Of a stretch of DNA of 31,634 nt, positions 14,021-22,019 are shown in pieces. Every line of letters starts with the position of its first letter. The stretch's first letter is position 1. The position numbers were made by a program, and so were the translations under genes. The stretch is from JBAXEO01 sp964541375. GTDB taxonomy: Bacteria; Actinomycetota; Coriobacteriia; Anaerosomatales; JAAXUF01. Where the stretch lies: contig CAZIPT010000023.1 in assembly GCA_964541375.1 (NCBI GenBank), positions 1 through 31,634 of the forward strand, given 5' to 3'. Under the pieces are notes generated by a model that searched no databases, was not told the origin of the DNA, and saw only the letters and a program-made list of their open reading frames with translations.

Positions 14021-15226
14021 ATGGGTGGAACCAAGATGGATATCAGCACCACCGTGTCGACGAATCAGACTACCCCGATAAAGCGCGCCCTCTATGTGCT
14101 TCTCGCGGTGACGCTCATCGCCATGCCGATCCTGTTCGAGGGCTTCGGCATGCTGTTCATGACGCGCATCCTGGCGCTCGTCGGGCTCTACGTGATGCTC
14201 GCCCTCGGGCTCAACATCGTCGTCGGGTACGCGGGACTTCTCGACCTCGGCTACATCGCGTTCTACGCGATCGGTGCCTACTCGGGCGTCATCATCGGCT
14301 CCGCGGTGTTCATGCGTTTCCCAGCGATGGGTCCTTACACGTACTTCATGATGATCCCGGTGGCTGCGGCGTTCGCCGCTCTCACGGGGCTTGCACTCGG
14401 TACGCCGGTGCTGCGTTTGCGCGGCGACTATCTTGCCATCGTCACACTCGGCTTTGGTGAGATCGTCCGTATCATCATCAACAACAACGCCTTTGGAATC
14501 ACTAACGGCGCTGCCGGACTGCCCCGTGCGGGTGTGTTCATCGCCAAGCCGTTTGGTCTGGAGTGGCTGCAGAACAACGCGTTCTTCGTAATTGCGGGAC
14601 TCGGGAAGAACGGGTTCAACTTTTCGTTCTCTTCGAACGTCTACTGGTACTACATCATCGTGCTTTTGTGCTGTCTCACGATCTTCGTGGTGCAGCGCCT
14701 GGACAACTCCCGCCTGGGCCGCTCGTGGGCTGCCATGCGTGAGGATGAGGTCGCGGCGGCTTCGATGGGTGTCAACATCATGCAGGCCAAGCTGTGGGCG
14801 TTCTCGCTCGGAGCGGTCTGGGGAGGCATCGCCGGCCTGACCTTCGCGAATTTCCAGCAGTTCGTCAGTCCTGAGTCGTTCACCTTCATGGAGTCGGTAT
14901 TCGTCGTGTGCGCGGTTGTGATCGGCGGCATGGGCTCGATTCCTGGCGCAATCATCGGTGCCCTGATCATCCAGGGCACTCCGGAGATCATCAGGGGTTT
15001 CGCGGCCTCCGGAATCATCCCGCTCACGGGCGAGCAGGTCTCGGCGATCAGCAACTATCGCAACCTGGTCTTCGGCCTGGTCATGGTCATCATGATGGCC
15101 TGGAGACCCCAGGGTATTCTCCCGTCCAAGCGCCGTGCGGCCGAGCTGAGGCCGGACACTGACGAAATGGGAGACGAAGAGAGCGAAACGCTCTACGACG
15201 CCCAGCACGACAGCGGCCAGTTCTAG
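14021..15226 (+). CDS. livM: Branched-chain amino acid ABC transporter permease LivM
   Basis: The 401-residue permease follows livH by 2 bases. Family marks are LALGLNIVVGYAGLLDLGYIAFYAIGAY, LRLRGDYLAIVTLGFGEIVRIIINN, the loop SRLGRSWAAMREDEVAAASMGVN, and VIGGMGSIPGAIIGALII, with about ten hydrophobic segments. The C-terminus is a hydrophilic acidic tail (about 35 residues). ATG 14021 is used; a second ATG at 14036 preceded by GGTGGAACC is an equally possible start. It pairs with LivH in the membrane. Confidence 0.94.
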   Translation: MGGTKMDISTTVSTNQTTPIKRALYVLLAVTLIAMPILFEGFGMLFMTRILALVGLYVMLALGLNIVVGYAGLLDLGYIAFYAIGAYSGVIIGSAVFMRFPAMGPYTYFMMIPVAAAFAALTGLALGTPVLRLRGDYLAIVTLGFGEIVRIIINNNAFGITNGAAGLPRAGVFIAKPFGLEWLQNNAFFVIAGLGKNGFNFSFSSNVYWYYIIVLLCCLTIFVVQRLDNSRLGRSWAAMREDEVAAASMGVNIMQAKLWAFSLGAVWGGIAGLTFANFQQFVSPESFTFMESVFVVCAVVIGGMGSIPGAIIGALIIQGTPEIIRGFAASGIIPLTGEQVSAISNYRNLVFGLVMVIMMAWRPQGILPSKRRAAELRPDTDEMGDEESETLYDAQHDSGQF

Positions 15227-15263
15227 CCCGAGCACACACGCGGGCGCGAGAGAGGTAGCACAG

Positions 15264-16142
15264 ATGGCACGCCTGGTTGACGCACAAAACGTCACGATGC
15301 AGTTCGGCGGCTTGAAAGCCGTCAACGACGTGACGATGCATATCGACGAAGCCGAGATCGTTGCGCTGATCGGCCCCAACGGGGCGGGGAAGACGACGTT
15401 CTTCAACATGGTGACGGGCATCTACGCCCCAACCAAAGGGACACTGACCTTCAAGGGGCAGGCCCTGGGTGGCAAGAAGCCGCACGTGATCACGCGCCTT
15501 GGCATTACGCGGACGTTTCAAAACATCCGGCTCTTCCAGAACATGACCGCTCTTGAGAACGTCATGGTCGGGCGGCACACGCGTACGTACGCGAGCGCTG
15601 TGGGCGCCGTGTTCCGCACGCCCAAGTTCAAGGCGGAAGAAGCCAAGACGACGGATCACGCCTTCGACTGGCTGAAGTTCGTCGGGCTCGGCGACAAAGC
15701 CAACGAGCTGGCCAAGAACCTGCCCTACGGCGACCAGCGCCGCCTGGAGATCGCCCGGGCGCTCGCCGCCGAGCCAACCCTGCTGTTGCTCGACGAGCCC
15801 GCTGCGGGAATGAACCCGCAGGAAAGCAAGAAGCTCAACCAGCTCGTACGCAAGGTACGCGATCTCAATGTCACCATCCTGCTGATCGAGCACGACATGA
15901 AGGTCGTCATGGACCTTGCCGACCGAATCTACGTTCTGGACTTCGGCGAGCTGATCGCCGAGGGCCTGCCCGCTGAGATTCAGCGCAACCCGAAAGTCAT
16001 CGAGGCCTACCTGGGCAAGGATGCGGAAGCGGCACTTGCCGCCGAGGAGGCCGAGGCGACACACGCCGCCTCCACGCTCGCCGCCGATCAGGCCGCCGAC
16101 ACGGTGCCAGGCGCACCCGAGGAGGGCCAGACCAATGGCTGA
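15264..16142 (+). CDS. livG: Branched-chain amino acid ABC transporter ATPase LivG
   Basis: The 292-residue ATPase has Walker A GPNGAGKTTFFN, the Liv-type loop ITRTFQNIRLFQNMTALENVMVG, the signature LPYGDQRRLEIARAL, Walker B LLLLDEPAAGMNP and switch histidine LIEHDMKVVMD. Residues past ~250 (after VIEAYLGKD) form a ~40-residue Ala/Glu-rich tail not found in standard LivG proteins (about 250-260 residues). A GAGAGAGG Shine-Dalgarno precedes the ATG. The livF gene begins inside its last codons (ATGGCTGA overlap). Confidence 0.95.
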   Translation: MARLVDAQNVTMQFGGLKAVNDVTMHIDEAEIVALIGPNGAGKTTFFNMVTGIYAPTKGTLTFKGQALGGKKPHVITRLGITRTFQNIRLFQNMTALENVMVGRHTRTYASAVGAVFRTPKFKAEEAKTTDHAFDWLKFVGLGDKANELAKNLPYGDQRRLEIARALAAEPTLLLLDEPAAGMNPQESKKLNQLVRKVRDLNVTILLIEHDMKVVMDLADRIYVLDFGELIAEGLPAEIQRNPKVIEAYLGKDAEAALAAEEAEATHAASTLAADQAADTVPGAPEEGQTNG

Positions 16143-16851
16143 TCTGTTGCTCAAGGTCGACGATATCAACACCTACTACGGCAAGATCCACGCTCTCAAG
16201 GGCGTGTCTCTTGAAGTAAATCAAGGTGAGATCGTAACGCTGATCGGCGCCAACGGCGCGGGCAAGTCGACGACGCTCAAGACCATCTCAGGGCAACTGG
16301 CCCCCAAGACCGGCACCATCGAATACGAGGGTGCTCCCATCAACGGGATTCCCGCCCACGTGGTGACCGCTCGCGGCATCATCCAGGTGCCCGAAGGTCG
16401 GCGCATCTTCGCGCGCATGACGGTCATGGAGAACCTGGAGATGGGCGCCTTCCTGCGCAGCGACAAGGAGGGCATCAAGGCCGATCTCGACCACGTCTTC
16501 GAGATGTTCCCAAGGCTCAAGGAGCGCATCGGTCAGAAGGGCGGGACGCTTTCTGGTGGAGAGCAGCAGATGCTGGCGATGGGACGTTCGATGATGTCGA
16601 ATCCCAAGCTGCTCATGCTCGATGAGCCCTCGATGGGACTGGCTCCGGTAGTGGTGGAGCTCATCTTCGAGAACATCCAGAAGCTGCACGACAACGGCAT
16701 CACGATCCTTCTGGTAGAGCAGAATGCGCACATGGCCCTGTCTATCGCCGACCGCGGCTATGTCCTCGAGACCGGCGAGGTGAAGCTCAGCGGCACCGGG
16801 CAGGAGCTTCTGACCAACGAGGCAGTCCGCAAGGCCTACCTGGGCGAGTAG
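16135..16851 (+). CDS. livF: Branched-chain amino acid ABC transporter ATPase LivF
   Basis: The 238-residue ATPase has INTYYGKIHALKGVSLEVNQGE, Walker A GANGAGKSTTLK, the LivF-specific IIQVPEGRRIFARMTVMENL, signature LSGGEQQMLAMGRSMM, Walker B LLMLDEPSMGL and LLVEQNAHMAL. The ATG at 16135 follows GGAGG and overlaps the livG stop by 8 bases; the longer frame to 16021 merely shadows the livG tail. It is the last gene of the liv operon, with a terminator hairpin ~50 bases downstream. Confidence 0.95.
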   Translation: MADLLLKVDDINTYYGKIHALKGVSLEVNQGEIVTLIGANGAGKSTTLKTISGQLAPKTGTIEYEGAPINGIPAHVVTARGIIQVPEGRRIFARMTVMENLEMGAFLRSDKEGIKADLDHVFEMFPRLKERIGQKGGTLSGGEQQMLAMGRSMMSNPKLLMLDEPSMGLAPVVVELIFENIQKLHDNGITILLVEQNAHMALSIADRGYVLETGEVKLSGTGQELLTNEAVRKAYLGE

Positions 16852-16897
16852 TCGCATTAGCGTGCGCCGAAGCGGCGCTTGAGAACCTGATCCGAAC

Positions 16898-16923
16898 AGG
16901 GGCGTCCCGAGAGGGACGCCCCT
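16898..16923. terminator. Bidirectional terminator hairpin between livF and the deaminase gene
   Basis: An 11-bp perfect stem, AGGGGCGTCCC with GGGACGCCCCT, closes a GAGA (GNRA) tetraloop. It lies between the convergent livF (+) and amidohydrolase (-) genes and can serve both strands. Only TCGCTT follows, so there is no real U-tract. Its loop is identical to that of the hairpin at 6017-6038. Confidence 0.75.
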
Positions 16924-16946
16924 CGCTTGTGCGGCAAGACCGGGAC

Positions 16947-18245
16947 TCAGGCGCCCTCGAGGACTTCTCGGGACGCCGCGCGCGCGGCATCTGCCCTCGA
17001 GGCTGCCGCCGCATCGTGAGCCACCAGCGCGCCTGAGCGCACGCGCCAGCGACCGCCGCTTGCGACCGCGACCACGCGGTCCGTCCCACCGTGCTCGACG
17101 AGCGCGCGCTCGGGGTCCTCCGTCCGGCCGAGGGCGAACACCGCAAAGTCGGCCTGTCGACCGGGTTCAAGGACGCCAAATCGGTCCGCTACGCCGATGG
17201 CTTCAGCGCCCCGCACGGTGGCCAGCTCGAGGAGCGCGCGAGGCGCAATGGCCGGCTCTGCGCGGTGCAGCTCCCGCAGCTCGCCGAGAAGGTCGAGATC
17301 CACGTTGCTGGCTGCAGAGTCGGTCCCCACCCCGACGGCGATACCGGCTGCGAGGAGGGGTCCGACAAGCGGCGGCGGGTTGTGGAGGTAGAGGTTTGAG
17401 CGTGGGCAGGTGACGGCTCCGCGCACGGAATCCGCGAGCAACTCGACGTCACCCGGTTCCAGCTCGCACAGGTGAACCGCGGTCATGCCTCGAAGTACGC
17501 CGAGGCTCGACAGGTAGGCTACCGTGCTCGCGCCAGGGGCCTCGAAGCCGAGCGCGGTGCGCTGCGCCGTGCCGGCAAGGGGGCCGGTGCCGAAGTGCAT
17601 GAGTTCCTTCTCGGCGGCGGATTCGGCGACGTGCACGGCGACCGGGGCATCGAGCCGCCCGCCCGCCTCGTGTACGGCTCGCAGCAGCTCCGGGCCGGCG
17701 GTATAGGGCGAGTGTGGTGAGAGGCCTGGGGTGACACGGGGGCCGAAGGCATCGGGCCGCTCGGGATAGCGCAGCTCGCCGAGGGTCGGCGCAAGCGCTT
17801 GCGCCCCGATGCCGAGAACCTCCCAGTAGAAGACGCCGCCCAGACCGGCCCTTGAGGCCGAGACCACTTCAGCCGCGCCGTACGCGATGTCGCCGACGAC
17901 CGTGACCCCTGACGCGAGCGACATCTCGGCACCGACGACTCCGGACGCTTCATGATCGGCGATCTCCCACGGCTTCAGAGCTGCGACCAGTCGCGGGAGC
18001 CACTCAGCGAACGGCAGTGACGGGACGACGCCGGACAGCGCCGTGAGCGTGAGGTGTGTGTGGGCGTTGACGAGGCCGGGCGTGATGACGCCGCCGTCGA
18101 AGTGCGAGGACTCCTCGGCGGGGAACCGCGCCTCCAGGTCGCTGCGTGTGCCGACCGCGACGATCGTGTCGCCGTGCGTCACGATCGCGCCGTCGCGCAG
18201 CGGTTCTCGGCTGACCGGCAGCACCCAGTCGGCTGTCACCAACAC
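16947..18245 (-). CDS. Amidohydrolase-family nucleoside deaminase (aminodeoxyfutalosine deaminase-like)
   Basis: The 432-residue protein is a TIM-barrel amidohydrolase of the SAH/MTA/aminodeoxyfutalosine deaminase group. Metal ligands are visible as H62-T-H64 (GLVNAHTHLT), later HVAES and HLCEL, and the active-site aspartate in GVGTDSAASN. In the futalosine route such an enzyme deaminates aminodeoxyfutalosine to futalosine; related ones deaminate MTA, SAH or 5'-deoxyadenosine. The mqn genes nearby favour the first, and the adjacent MTAP-like gene keeps the second open. The GTG at 18245 (MLVTADWVLP) gives the family N-terminus and a 5-base gap to the upstream gene. An in-frame start at 18314 would overlap that gene by 64 bases. 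Confidence 0.82.
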   Translation of the reverse strand: MLVTADWVLPVSREPLRDGAIVTHGDTIVAVGTRSDLEARFPAEESSHFDGGVITPGLVNAHTHLTLTALSGVVPSLPFAEWLPRLVAALKPWEIADHEASGVVGAEMSLASGVTVVGDIAYGAAEVVSASRAGLGGVFYWEVLGIGAQALAPTLGELRYPERPDAFGPRVTPGLSPHSPYTAGPELLRAVHEAGGRLDAPVAVHVAESAAEKELMHFGTGPLAGTAQRTALGFEAPGASTVAYLSSLGVLRGMTAVHLCELEPGDVELLADSVRGAVTCPRSNLYLHNPPPLVGPLLAAGIAVGVGTDSAASNVDLDLLGELRELHRAEPAIAPRALLELATVRGAEAIGVADRFGVLEPGRQADFAVFALGRTEDPERALVEHGGTDRVVAVASGGRWRVRSGALVAHDAAAASRADAARAASREVLEGA

Positions 18246-18250
18246 CGACG

Positions 18251-19108
18251 CTAGTGCTTTCGCTCGTCGGGCAGGCCGAGAAGGCTCGGCTTGCGATACT
18301 CCATGCAGCGGCACGCGCCGGCGCCGAGCTCCGCGTCGGCCACCGCGTCGAGCACCACGCGCGCGATGGTTTCGGACTCCTCGAAGAAGACGGCCTTGAG
18401 TTCGGAGTGCTCCCAGTCGCGCACGACGCCCTCGCCGTAGTTGACGACGATGTAGATGCCGGCATAGCAGGCGCCGATGTCGCGGGCGAGGAAGACCTCG
18501 GGAGCAAGCGACTGGCCGATGACGTCGCCGCCCAGTCGCTTCATGTAGTCGACCTCTGCAACCGACTCGAAGCGCGGACCATCGGTCACCAGGTAGGTTC
18601 CACGCGTGAACACCCGCGAGAACGACTCGCTGGCCCCCGAGTACAGATGGCCGGCGAGGTTCGGGCAGATCGGCTCGCGCATGATCAGTAGGTGGTCGCC
18701 TCGGACATAGATGTCCTGCTTGATCGTGAGGTCGATGAAGTCGTTAGGAATGACAATGTCACGGGGGTCGAGCAGGTGGTTGAGCGAACCCACCCCGCCG
18801 TCAGCAAGGACCTTGCTCACACCGGCCTCGTGGAAGACCCAGAACACCTGGAGCGACGCATCGGCCCTCTTCACGCCGCGCCGCCAACCGTGCATCTTCA
18901 CGGCGAGCGCTTCGCGTGCGCCGTGCGGGCCCTCGACGCTGAAGTGCGTGAACGCCGGCGAACGGCCGAAGGGCGTGTCGAAGACCAGCTCTTCGGCCAG
19001 AACGGTCACGCGCTCGTCGCCGAGTGCTGCCGGAAAGTCGAACGACAGCGAGCCGCTGCCGCCGCAGATGCCGAACTGAGCCGCAGGAACCTTGGGAGAG
19101 TGGGACAT
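18251..19108 (-). CDS. MTAP-family purine nucleoside phosphorylase
   Basis: The 285-residue protein resembles S-methyl-5'-thioadenosine phosphorylase / 6-oxopurine nucleoside phosphorylases: FGICGGSGSL at the phosphate site, VSKVLADGGVGSLNHLLDPRDIVIPNDFIDLT, and VTDGPRFESVAEVDYMKRLGGDVIGQSLAPEVFLARDIGACYAGI. These trimeric enzymes split nucleosides with phosphate to give the base and a sugar 1-phosphate. The C-terminus ends in a Cys-containing tail. A strong Shine-Dalgarno (GAAGGAGG) precedes the ATG. It is the first gene of a two-gene unit with the deaminase. MTA salvage is the default reading. A role on futalosine-pathway or 5'-deoxyadenosine intermediates is possible from context. Confidence 0.85.
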   Translation of the reverse strand: MSHSPKVPAAQFGICGGSGSLSFDFPAALGDERVTVLAEELVFDTPFGRSPAFTHFSVEGPHGAREALAVKMHGWRRGVKRADASLQVFWVFHEAGVSKVLADGGVGSLNHLLDPRDIVIPNDFIDLTIKQDIYVRGDHLLIMREPICPNLAGHLYSGASESFSRVFTRGTYLVTDGPRFESVAEVDYMKRLGGDVIGQSLAPEVFLARDIGACYAGIYIVVNYGEGVVRDWEHSELKAVFFEESETIARVVLDAVADAELGAGACRCMEYRKPSLLGLPDERKH

Positions 19109-19234
19109 GTGAACCTCCTTCGCCTACGAGGTTACCCGAATGTGAAGGCCTCTGGCGCGGTAACCTCGCGGAGCGTTAGGCTAGCCGAATGCAGCCCGGA
19201 GCCGCATGAGCTCCGTGCGCGGAGAGGAACCCCG
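19109..19234. promoter_or_regulatory. Divergent promoter region with two inverted repeats
   Basis: Between the MTAP-like gene (-) and the DUF2750 gene (+), GAGGTTACC (19128-19136) and GGTAACCTC (19159-19167) are exact 9-bp inverted copies spaced about three helical turns apart. A second palindrome, GGCTAGCC, is at 19179-19186. The layout suits a dimeric or tetrameric repressor controlling both genes, or a hairpin. No known operator was recognised. Confidence 0.5.
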
Positions 19235-20038
19235 ATGGATGACGCGCTTCTCGCATCAGTGATCCAGCACGCGCCCGCATGGGTGCGCTACGTCCTGACC
19301 ATGTCGGAGATCGGCAGCTCAGGCGAGGGATGGGTGCTTGCCGCAGGGGAGAACATCGCGATCATGGACGCCGGCGGCACGTCCGCTATGCCGCTGTGGC
19401 CCTACCGTCTGCTTGCCGAGGGTGCCAAAGGCGCCGAGGAGGAACTCGCGGCGACCGAACCGCCGCCCATCGCGACAGCCCTGAGTGCGCAGGAGCTCGT
19501 CGAGAAGGTCCTGCCCGCCCCTGCCAACAACGGCGTGACCGGAGCGGTGTACACCGGGCCGGGAGAGAACCGCGTCATCGGCCCAGAGGGCGTCGCCCGT
19601 GACCTGCAGGCGTTCATCGACGAACCGCGCGACGTCGCAGGTGAACTCGCGATCGGGCCGCGCACCATCGAGCTGGAGGGCTGGGCGAACCTGACCGTCC
19701 CTGACCTGGGTGAAGATGACGCGGAGTCCGATGCGCGCTTCTGGCTCCTGGTCGCCGAGGATGGGCAGAGCGTAATCGGCGTCGTCGCCGACGAGCGTCC
19801 CGCGCTCGCGCTGTTCGCCCTGCAGGTCACCGCCGAGGACTTCGCCCGCGAAGTCGGTGTGCCCGGTACGCCCCGCCCCGTCAGCACGAGCTCGTTGATC
19901 GGATTCTGGCTGCTGATGGCGTTCACAGCGCAGTGGGACGCCGCTATCGTCACCGACGACGGCGGTGCGGGTGCGGTCAAGCCGATTCGGCTGGCGCTTG
20001 ATCTGGCACGGGTTCCTCGGCGAACGGACGCCGGCTAG
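19235..20038 (+). CDS. DUF2750-domain protein with unknown C-terminal extension
   Basis: The 267-residue protein has no signal peptide. Residues ~10-130 fit DUF2750: GWVLAAGENIAIMDAGGTSAMPLWPYRLLAE, then a SAQELVEKVLPAP segment and GVTGAVYTGPGENRVIGPEGVARDL. The remaining ~135 residues (LTVPDLGEDDAESDARFWLLVAEDG onward) match nothing I recognise and may be a second copy or an unrelated domain. The function of the family is unknown. The ATG at 19235 follows GGAGAGGAAC. The frame is open back to 18692, but only as a shadow of the opposite-strand gene. Its stop overlaps the convergent mqnC stop. Confidence 0.7.
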   Translation: MDDALLASVIQHAPAWVRYVLTMSEIGSSGEGWVLAAGENIAIMDAGGTSAMPLWPYRLLAEGAKGAEEELAATEPPPIATALSAQELVEKVLPAPANNGVTGAVYTGPGENRVIGPEGVARDLQAFIDEPRDVAGELAIGPRTIELEGWANLTVPDLGEDDAESDARFWLLVAEDGQSVIGVVADERPALALFALQVTAEDFAREVGVPGTPRPVSTSSLIGFWLLMAFTAQWDAAIVTDDGGAGAVKPIRLALDLARVPRRTDAG

Positions 20039-21183
20039 AAGCGCCGCACCTCTCGGTAGAGCGTGTCGCGCTGGACGGGTGAGTAGCCGGCGTCGGCCAC
20101 GAGGCGCACGAGCTCTTCGCGCGCGAGCATGAACTTGGTGCCGGCTGCGGCGACCACGTTCTCTTCGATCATCGTCGAGCCCATGTCGTTGGCGCCAAAG
20201 GCGAGCGCGACCTGGCCGACCTTGGCGCCCTGCGTCACCCACGACGCCTGGATGTTGGTCACCGAGTCGAGGAACAGCCGAGAGACCGCCAGCGTGCGCA
20301 GGTACTCCCACCCGCTGGCCGCGCTCATCCACTCGCCGTGTGCGGCGAACTCGTCCTCGGCCAGCGCGGTGTTGCCGGGTTGGAAGCTCCACGGGATGAA
20401 CGCGCGGAAGCCGACGTGGCCGGCTGCGACCGCCTCGTCCTGCACCTCACGGACGCGCGCCATGTGCTCGACGCGCTCCTCGACGGTCTCGACGCCGCCG
20501 AACATCATCGTCGCTGTGGTCGAGATGTCGAGCTGGTGGGCCTCGCGCATGACGCCGAGCCACTCGTCGCTCGTGGCCTTCTTGGGGCTGACGTGCCCGC
20601 GCACGCGGTCGACCAGGATCTCGGCGCCGCCTCCGGGCAGTGAGTCGAGCCCGGCCGCGCTCAGCCGAGACAACACGTCGCGCGTGCTGATGCCCGAAAC
20701 TCGGGCGATGTGCACGATCTCCGGCGGCCCGAAGCCGTGCACGTGGATGCTTGGGTGATCGGCCTTGATGTCGCGGAGCATGCCCTCGTACCACTCGACG
20801 TCGAGGTCGGGGTGCATGCCGCCCTGCAGCAGGATGGCGGTACCGTCGAGGTCGATGGTCTCGGCGACCTTGACTGCGAGCTCCTCGCGGCTCAGGACGT
20901 ACGCATCGGAGTCCTCGGCGGAGCGGTAGAACGCGCAGAAGCGGCAGCCGGAGACACAGACGTTGGTGTAGTTGACGTTGCGGTCAACGATGAAGGTGAC
21001 GTCATCGCTCGGCACGAGGCGGCGGCGCATCGCGCTGGCGGCCACACCCAGTCGAAGCAGGTCCCCGCCGGTATCCGAGAGCAGTGCGACGGCGTCAGCA
21101 GCGCTCAGTCTCGCTTCGCCGCGGACGACGTGCTCTACGCGCTCCGCGAGGGCGCCGGAGTCCATCTGGCTGGAGTTCGTCAC
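20035..21183 (-). CDS. mqnC: Cyclic dehypoxanthinyl futalosine synthase (radical SAM)
   Basis: The 382-residue radical SAM enzyme has the cluster motif C76-x3-C80-x2-C83 (NVCVSGCRFCAFY). It also has family marks ILLQGGMHPDLDVEWYE, LSAAGLDSLPGGGAEIL, FGGVETVEERVEHM, FIPWSFQPGNTAL and GANDMGSTMIEENVV. It cyclises dehypoxanthinyl futalosine in menaquinone synthesis, releasing 5'-deoxyadenosine and methionine. The GTG at 21183 is chosen because TTGGAGCG precedes it and GTGA overlaps the mqnA stop; ATG 21165 is the alternative. The frame extends to 21753 only as a shadow of mqnA. It is the last gene of the mqn operon, and its stop interlocks with that of the DUF2750 gene. Confidence 0.93.
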   Translation of the reverse strand: MTNSSQMDSGALAERVEHVVRGEARLSAADAVALLSDTGGDLLRLGVAASAMRRRLVPSDDVTFIVDRNVNYTNVCVSGCRFCAFYRSAEDSDAYVLSREELAVKVAETIDLDGTAILLQGGMHPDLDVEWYEGMLRDIKADHPSIHVHGFGPPEIVHIARVSGISTRDVLSRLSAAGLDSLPGGGAEILVDRVRGHVSPKKATSDEWLGVMREAHQLDISTTATMMFGGVETVEERVEHMARVREVQDEAVAAGHVGFRAFIPWSFQPGNTALAEDEFAAHGEWMSAASGWEYLRTLAVSRLFLDSVTNIQASWVTQGAKVGQVALAFGANDMGSTMIEENVVAAAGTKFMLAREELVRLVADAGYSPVQRDTLYREVRRF

Positions 21184-22016
21184 GATGTCGCTCCAAATAT
21201 CGCGGGCTCGGGGACCGAGCCGAGCTGCCCGATTGCGTGGGCCTCCTGCAGATAGCGCACGAGGCCTTCCCGGTAGCGGGGTTCGAAACGGAACTGAAGC
21301 GCATCGAAGTAGCTGCGGAAGTGCTCGGGCGCGAACGGCTCCCAGCGCGCGGCGTAGTCGGCGATGTCGTCGAGATGCGCGCGGCAGTAGCCGAGCGACC
21401 CGTCGAGCTGGGCAATGACGTCGCGCACGGCATCCGGGTTGTTGTCGGCGAACTCGCGACGGACCGCCCATACGGCGTAGACCATCGGCAGCCCGGTCCA
21501 GGCCGTCCACTCGGTGCCGAGGTCGTACTCGAGGACGCCCTCGGGCTTGTCCCAGTACGCGCGCAGGGCGTCGTCGCCAATGAGCAGCGCGGCGTCGGCA
21601 TCGCGCAGCATCGCACCCAGGTCGGGCGGCATCTCCGTGTAGTTCGCCGAGACGCCCCAGCGCTTGGCGAGCAGAATGCGTGTCAGCACCTGCGACGTGC
21701 GCGAGCTGCTGGTCAGCGCGACCGTCGCGCCGTCGAGCGCCTCGGCAGGGCACTTGGACAGCAGGAGGATCGACTGCACCGGCCCGTCGCTCGAGATGGC
21801 GATGTCGGGGAGCAGGACCAGATCTTCGGCGTGGCGCGCATACTCGATGGCGGGAATTGGTGCGATATCGAGCTCGCCGTTCACGAGCGAGACCGCGAGG
21901 TCTTTGGGATTGGCCTTGACCAGGTCGACGTCGAGCAGCGCGTCGTTCTTCACGAGCCCGTAGTAGAGCGGCAGGCAGTTCAGGAACTGGATGTGTCCGA
22001 GTCGGGGACGCGGCAT
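21180..22016 (-). CDS. mqnA: Chorismate dehydratase, menaquinone pathway
   Basis: The 278-residue protein of the MqnA/MqnD fold begins PRLGHIQFLNCLPLYYGL and continues ANPKDLAVSLVNGELDIAPIPAIEYARH, SISS-type DIAISSDGPVQSILLLS, TSSSRTSQVLTRILL and ALLIGDDAL. MqnA converts chorismate to 3-enolpyruvyl-benzoate, the first committed step of the futalosine route; MqnD uses the same fold for the last known step. The SxxNxLP-like start and the neighbours mqnE and mqnC favour MqnA. It begins 3 bases after the stop of the upstream lipoprotein gene, with AGGGAG as ribosome site, and its stop overlaps mqnC. Confidence 0.92.
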   Translation of the reverse strand: MPRPRLGHIQFLNCLPLYYGLVKNDALLDVDLVKANPKDLAVSLVNGELDIAPIPAIEYARHAEDLVLLPDIAISSDGPVQSILLLSKCPAEALDGATVALTSSSRTSQVLTRILLAKRWGVSANYTEMPPDLGAMLRDADAALLIGDDALRAYWDKPEGVLEYDLGTEWTAWTGLPMVYAVWAVRREFADNNPDAVRDVIAQLDGSLGYCRAHLDDIADYAARWEPFAPEHFRSYFDALQFRFEPRYREGLVRYLQEAHAIGQLGSVPEPAIFGATS

Positions 22017-22019
22017 CGA

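Noticed and set aside
13787..15421. 544-codon minus-strand frame opposite livH/livM
   Set aside because: It spans several real genes on the other strand and has no recognisable domain. The His/Arg/Glu-rich content is typical of an antisense shadow.
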